Part shown: piece by piece, positions 6,085-8,544 of the stretch
Position numbering within the stretch: position 1 is the first letter of the stretch
Layout of the letters: each line of letters opens with the position of its first letter
Source of the DNA: UBA685 sp002299005
GTDB taxonomy: Bacteria; Pseudomonadota; Alphaproteobacteria; Puniceispirillales; Puniceispirillaceae
NCBI GenBank assembly: GCA_963966775.1
Contig: CAXAAH010000060.1
Location: 1 to 8,544, forward strand
Length of the DNA: 8,544 bases
Reading direction: 5' to 3'
The notes under the pieces: model-generated
Database searches by the model: none
The model's input: the letters and a program-made list of their open reading frames with translations, nothing else
Told to the model about the DNA's origin: nothing
Position numbers and translations under genes: made by a program

Positions 6085-7164
6085 ATGTCATTAGAAGAGA
6101 ATATGGATAGGGTGCTTAGCCGCCGTGTTGAAATTGAAGACAAGCTGGCCCAATCGGCTAATCTGTCATCTGACGAGCTGACGAAATTGTCACGTGAATT
6201 GGCTGAAGTGCGACCGGTGGCAGAACAGATTGAAGTTTTGCGCGGCCTGCAACAAGCGCTTGATGATGCCAAGATGCTGGCAGAGGAAAGCGCGGGCGAT
6301 CCTGAAATGGCAGAGATGGCACAGCTTGAAGTTGATGAGCTGGCACCGCAAATCCCCGAAGAAGAACATAAGCTAAAATTATTGCTTTTGCCCAAAGATG
6401 CGGATGATGCGCGTAACGCCATTTTAGAAGTGCGCGCTGGCACGGGCGGTGATGAGGCAGCTTTATTTGCCGGCGATCTGTTCGGCATGTATCAGCGCAT
6501 GTCATCACGTTATGGCTGGCGCTTTGAGGTGATGGAAGTCTCTGAGACAGGGATTGGCGGCTATAAGGAAGCGACCGCCACAATTTCAGGGCAAGATGTG
6601 TTTGCGCGCCTCAAATTTGAGTCAGGTGTTCACCGTGTACAGCGTGTGCCTGAGACAGAAACAGGTGGGCGTATTCATACATCTGCCGCGACAGTCGCGG
6701 TTCTCCCTGAGGTTGAAGATGTTGATATTGATTTGAATGAAACAGATTTGCGCGTCGATGTCTTCCGCGCCTCTGGCCCCGGTGGTCAGTCTGTGAACAC
6801 AACTGATTCGGCTGTTCGTATCACCCACTTGCCAACAGGCATTGTGGTCTCTCAGCAGGATGAAAAATCGCAGCATAAGAACAGAGCCAAGGCGATGAAG
6901 ATTTTGCGTGCGCGCATCTATGATGCCGAACGTGCGCGTCAAGAAGCAGAGCGTGCCGCCTCGCGTAAAGGGCAGGTTGGCTCAGGCGATAGATCAGAGC
7001 GTATTCGCACCTATAATTTCCCGCAAGGGCGCGTGACAGACCACCGCATTAATCTGACCCTATATAAGCTTGATAAGATCCTAGCTGGGGAAGCGATTGA
7101 TGAGGTGATTGATTCGCTAGCATCAGAAGACCAAGCCGCACGCCTAGCCGATGGGATGGCCTAA
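6085..7164 (+). CDS. prfA: Peptide chain release factor 1 (RF1)
   Basis: RF1 recognises UAA and UAG in the ribosomal A site and triggers hydrolysis of peptidyl-tRNA. The 359-residue protein matches family length (360 in E. coli). It has the N-terminal helical domain (1-105), the LLLPKDADDARNAILEVRAGTGGDEAALFAGDL junction (100-132, shown as consecutive blocks), the tripeptide anticodon position P-E-T at 189-191 in RVPETETGGRIHTS, and the catalytic GGQ at 233-235 in ASGPGGQSVNTTDSAVRITH. The conserved SGDRSERIRTYNFPQGRVTDHRI-type block follows at 300-322. PET in place of the E. coli PAT still fits the RF1 PxT pattern and, with no SPF motif, separates it from RF2. I chose ATG 6085 because the protein then begins MSLEENMDRVLSRR, typical for the alphaproteobacterial family; an upstream in-frame GTG at 6061 would overlap hisS. 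The 16-bp gap to hisS suggests co-transcription. Confidence 0.98.
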   Translation: MSLEENMDRVLSRRVEIEDKLAQSANLSSDELTKLSRELAEVRPVAEQIEVLRGLQQALDDAKMLAEESAGDPEMAEMAQLEVDELAPQIPEEEHKLKLLLLPKDADDARNAILEVRAGTGGDEAALFAGDLFGMYQRMSSRYGWRFEVMEVSETGIGGYKEATATISGQDVFARLKFESGVHRVQRVPETETGGRIHTSAATVAVLPEVEDVDIDLNETDLRVDVFRASGPGGQSVNTTDSAVRITHLPTGIVVSQQDEKSQHKNRAKAMKILRARIYDAERARQEAERAASRKGQVGSGDRSERIRTYNFPQGRVTDHRINLTLYKLDKILAGEAIDEVIDSLASEDQAARLADGMA

Positions 7165-7167
7165 TTG
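7153..7167 (+). promoter_or_regulatory. prfA stop / prmC start junction TAATTG with zero spacing
   Basis: The prfA stop TAA (7162-7164) is followed directly by the prmC start TTG (7165-7167), and both genes are in the same reading frame. GGGA at 7153-7156 lies 8 nt before the TTG, within the last codons of prfA. The layout predicts translational coupling by termination and re-initiation. Readthrough of the TAA would give a fused RF1-PrmC polypeptide with no extra residues apart from the amino acid inserted at the stop. Confidence 0.6.
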
Positions 7168-8094
7168 GCAGAAGGTCAAGGTGAGGGAGAACGCGGCAAG
7201 AAGCAGGAAGCACGGTTTTTATTAAACGCGCTTGCCAAACAGCTTGCTGATGATGCCGGTAATGAGGCCGGTAATGAGGCCCATAATCAGGCATCTGGCG
7301 CCCTGATTGATAATCCGCGCCGTGATGCGAATCTGATACTTCAGATGGCCTTGCAATCACAAGAGCCTGTCTTAATGCATCACGACATCACCCTTGATGA
7401 GGCGGCAGAGAGACGGCTAGCCGACCTTATGGCACGCCGCCTTGCCGGTGAGCCCATAAGCCGTATGCGCGGTTGGCGCGAATTTTATTCACTCGATTTT
7501 ATCTTGAATGAAGAGACGCTTGATCCGCGCCCTGATTCAGAAGTGCTGGTTGATGCGGCGATAGCGCATTGCGGTGATGCGCCCTATCGGATAGCTGATT
7601 TTGGCACAGGGTCTGGCTGTTTGCTAATCGCTGTGCTGGCCAATTGCCAGAAGGCAAGCGGTGTCGGCCTTGACCTCTCAGCGCGCGCCATCGCGCAAGC
7701 CACGCACAATGCGGCGCATAATAAAGTCGCCGAACGCGCGCGCTTTGCGGTCTCTGATTGGGATAGCGCGCTTGATGATGAGGCGCGCTTTGAGGTGATT
7801 TTATCGAACCCGCCCTATATACCGACAGGCGATGAGATGAGCCTGTCGCCAGAGGTGCGCTTGCATGATCCTCATTTGGCGCTTTTTGCGGGTGAGGATG
7901 GTCTTGATTGCTATCGCATTGTGATGGGGATTTTTGCCAAAAGACTTACCTCAACGGGCGTGTGCTTTGTTGAAATCGGCAAAGGGCAAGAGGCAGGCGT
8001 TGAGGCAATCGCACGCAAGGCAGGGCTAGTCCCGATGGCCAGATTAACCGATTTATCAGGCATCATACGCGTCCTAAAATTTTGCCAAAAATAG
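7165..8094 (+). CDS. prmC: Release factor glutamine N5-methyltransferase PrmC (HemK), TTG start
   Basis: PrmC methylates the glutamine of the GGQ motif in RF1 and RF2 with S-adenosylmethionine, which speeds termination. The 309-residue protein has an N-terminal helical substrate-binding domain with NPRRDANLILQMAL (50-63), GEPISRMRGWREFYSLDF (95-112) and LDPRPDSEVLVDAA (119-132). The SAM-binding motif is ADFGTGSGCLLIAVL (144-158) and the catalytic NPPY is at 215-218 in VILSNPPYIP. It is about 30 residues longer than the E. coli protein, mostly from an N-terminal charged stretch and a GNEA repeat at 32-43. The start must be downstream of the prfA stop, because the in-frame codon before it is that TAA. 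TTG 7165 is the only usual start codon before the conserved domain, with GGGA at 7153-7156 as a modest Shine-Dalgarno. Genetic linkage to prfA is the normal bacterial pairing of enzyme and substrate. Confidence 0.96.
   Translation: MAEGQGEGERGKKQEARFLLNALAKQLADDAGNEAGNEAHNQASGALIDNPRRDANLILQMALQSQEPVLMHHDITLDEAAERRLADLMARRLAGEPISRMRGWREFYSLDFILNEETLDPRPDSEVLVDAAIAHCGDAPYRIADFGTGSGCLLIAVLANCQKASGVGLDLSARAIAQATHNAAHNKVAERARFAVSDWDSALDDEARFEVILSNPPYIPTGDEMSLSPEVRLHDPHLALFAGEDGLDCYRIVMGIFAKRLTSTGVCFVEIGKGQEAGVEAIARKAGLVPMARLTDLSGIIRVLKFCQK
7258..7293 (+). repeat. 12-bp tandem repeat in prmC (GNEA units)
   Basis: GGTAATGAGGCC occurs twice exactly (7258-7269, 7270-7281) and a third, diverged unit CATAATCAGGCA follows at 7282-7293. 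They encode GNEA-GNEA-HNQA at residues 32-43. The repeat lies between the first helix and the NPRRDA motif, in a region where E. coli PrmC has a short turn, and preserves the reading frame. Confidence 0.8.
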
Positions 8095-8103
8095 CTTTTT
8101 TAC

Positions 8104-8133
8104 TTGATATTAGAACGGCTTTGACGCTAGGGT
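8104..8133 (+). promoter_or_regulatory. Possible sigma-70-type promoter for the DUF4167 gene
   Basis: TTGATA at 8104-8109 and TAGGGT at 8128-8133 are separated by 18 bp, just after the prmC stop. The -35 matches well, while the -10 keeps only the TAnnnT frame. The 149-bp gap before the next gene leaves room for a promoter and a leader of about 100 nt. This is a weak motif match and inference only. Confidence 0.22.
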
Positions 8134-8210
8134 AATAACAGGTCGTGCATCGTGTCGCTAAAAGACAGCATGAACCGTTTTTCCGTTAAACAACTTTTAC
8201 ATAAATCAGA

Positions 8211-8224
8211 CCGCTTATAGGCGG
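8211..8224 (+). other. Small hairpin just upstream of the DUF4167 start
   Basis: CCGC (8211-8214) and GCGG (8221-8224) can form a short GC-only stem with a 6-nt loop TTATAG, 19 nt before the ATG of the next gene. It might influence initiation, but a 4-bp stem is common by chance. Confidence 0.2.
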
Positions 8225-8243
8225 CGTCAGTAAACGGATCATT

Positions 8244-8544
8244 ATGAGACAAAATCAAAACGCAAAACGTTCGAGGGGCCGTGGTCGCCGCTCTGGTAAT
8301 TCTGGTCAACATAGCTTTAACCGCAATACAACATTTGAATCAAACGGCCCAGAGGGTCGCTTGCGTGGTAATGCCCAACAGCTGTTTGAAAAATACACAT
8401 CTCTTGCCAATGACGCGCAATCGTCAGGTGAGCGCGTGTTGTTTGAAGCAAATAGCCAATTTGCTGATCACTATTACCGTATCCAGCAATCGATACTCGC
8501 CAATGCCGAACAGCGCCGTCAAAATGATGAGCGCGGCCAAAATG
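8244..8544 (+). CDS. DUF4167 domain protein, N-terminal part (runs off window end)
   Basis: From ATG 8244 the frame stays open to the window edge, giving 100 complete codons. The protein starts MRQNQNAKRSRGRGRRSGNSG, a very basic Arg/Gly/Asn-rich tail, followed by a conserved-looking core: FESNGPEGRLRGNAQQLFEKY (about 31-51), then SLANDAQSSGERVLFEANSQ and FADHYYRIQQS. This combination, with ESNGP, RGNAQ, DAQSSGERV and HYYRI, matches the alphaproteobacterial DUF4167 family. In this class the gene usually sits directly after prmC, as here. The function is unknown. The RG-rich N-terminus suggests nucleic-acid binding, but that is inference. Family members usually continue with a long low-complexity tail, which would lie beyond the window. 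The Shine-Dalgarno is weak. Confidence 0.92.
   Translation, partial: MRQNQNAKRSRGRGRRSGNSGQHSFNRNTTFESNGPEGRLRGNAQQLFEKYTSLANDAQSSGERVLFEANSQFADHYYRIQQSILANAEQRRQNDERGQN

Noticed and set aside
8127..8312. Minus-strand 61-residue frame between prmC and the DUF4167 gene
   Set aside because: It overlaps the clearly recognisable DUF4167 N-terminus and has no identifiable domain.
1..8544. Search for a new defence, mobile or biosynthetic system
   Set aside because: Every gene belongs to a known housekeeping family, the gaps are short, and there are no transposase, integrase, CRISPR-like repeat, toxin-antitoxin or RNA-gene signals that I can see.

Overview
The window is ordinary chromosomal housekeeping DNA from an alphaproteobacterium. 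Base composition is near-balanced, and the genes are closely packed. The block lysC ... prfA-prmC-DUF4167, with ubiG divergent from lysC, is an arrangement I associate with Alphaproteobacteria, and DUF4167 proteins are essentially known from that class. Having rodZ-ispG-hisS between lysC and prfA fits a Rhodospirillales-like or marine SAR116-like lineage. That placement is inference from gene order and protein character, not a database match.

Layout: positions 1-746 (minus strand) hold ubiG, a ubiquinone-biosynthesis methyltransferase, cut by the window edge just before its C-terminus. Positions 747-968 are a divergent intergenic region with an 11-bp tandem repeat and a dyad that look like a protein-binding site. 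All later genes are on the plus strand: lysC (969-2189), a rodZ-type HTH/transmembrane protein (2337-3533), ispG (3669-4781), hisS (4815-6068), prfA (6085-7164), prmC (7165-8094) and the N-terminal 100 residues of a DUF4167 protein (8244 to the edge).

Functional links: ispG makes isoprenoid precursors (MEP pathway) that feed the ubiquinone side chain, and ubiG acts later in that pathway. hisS, prfA and prmC are translation genes. PrmC methylates the GGQ glutamine of the release factor encoded directly upstream. ispG-hisS-prfA-prmC has gaps of 33, 16 and 0 bp and is probably one transcription unit. lysC, rodZ, ispG and the DUF4167 gene each have more than 130 bp upstream and could have their own promoters.

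I found no mobile element, CRISPR array, tRNA or rRNA gene, defence system, or other new multi-gene system. The points worth a second look are small: a well-formed ribosome-binding site and ATG inside lysC at the position of the known beta-subunit start; prmC starting with TTG immediately after, and in frame with, the prfA stop codon; the phased repeats between ubiG and lysC; a perfect palindrome between rodZ and ispG; and short in-frame repeats in rodZ and prmC.
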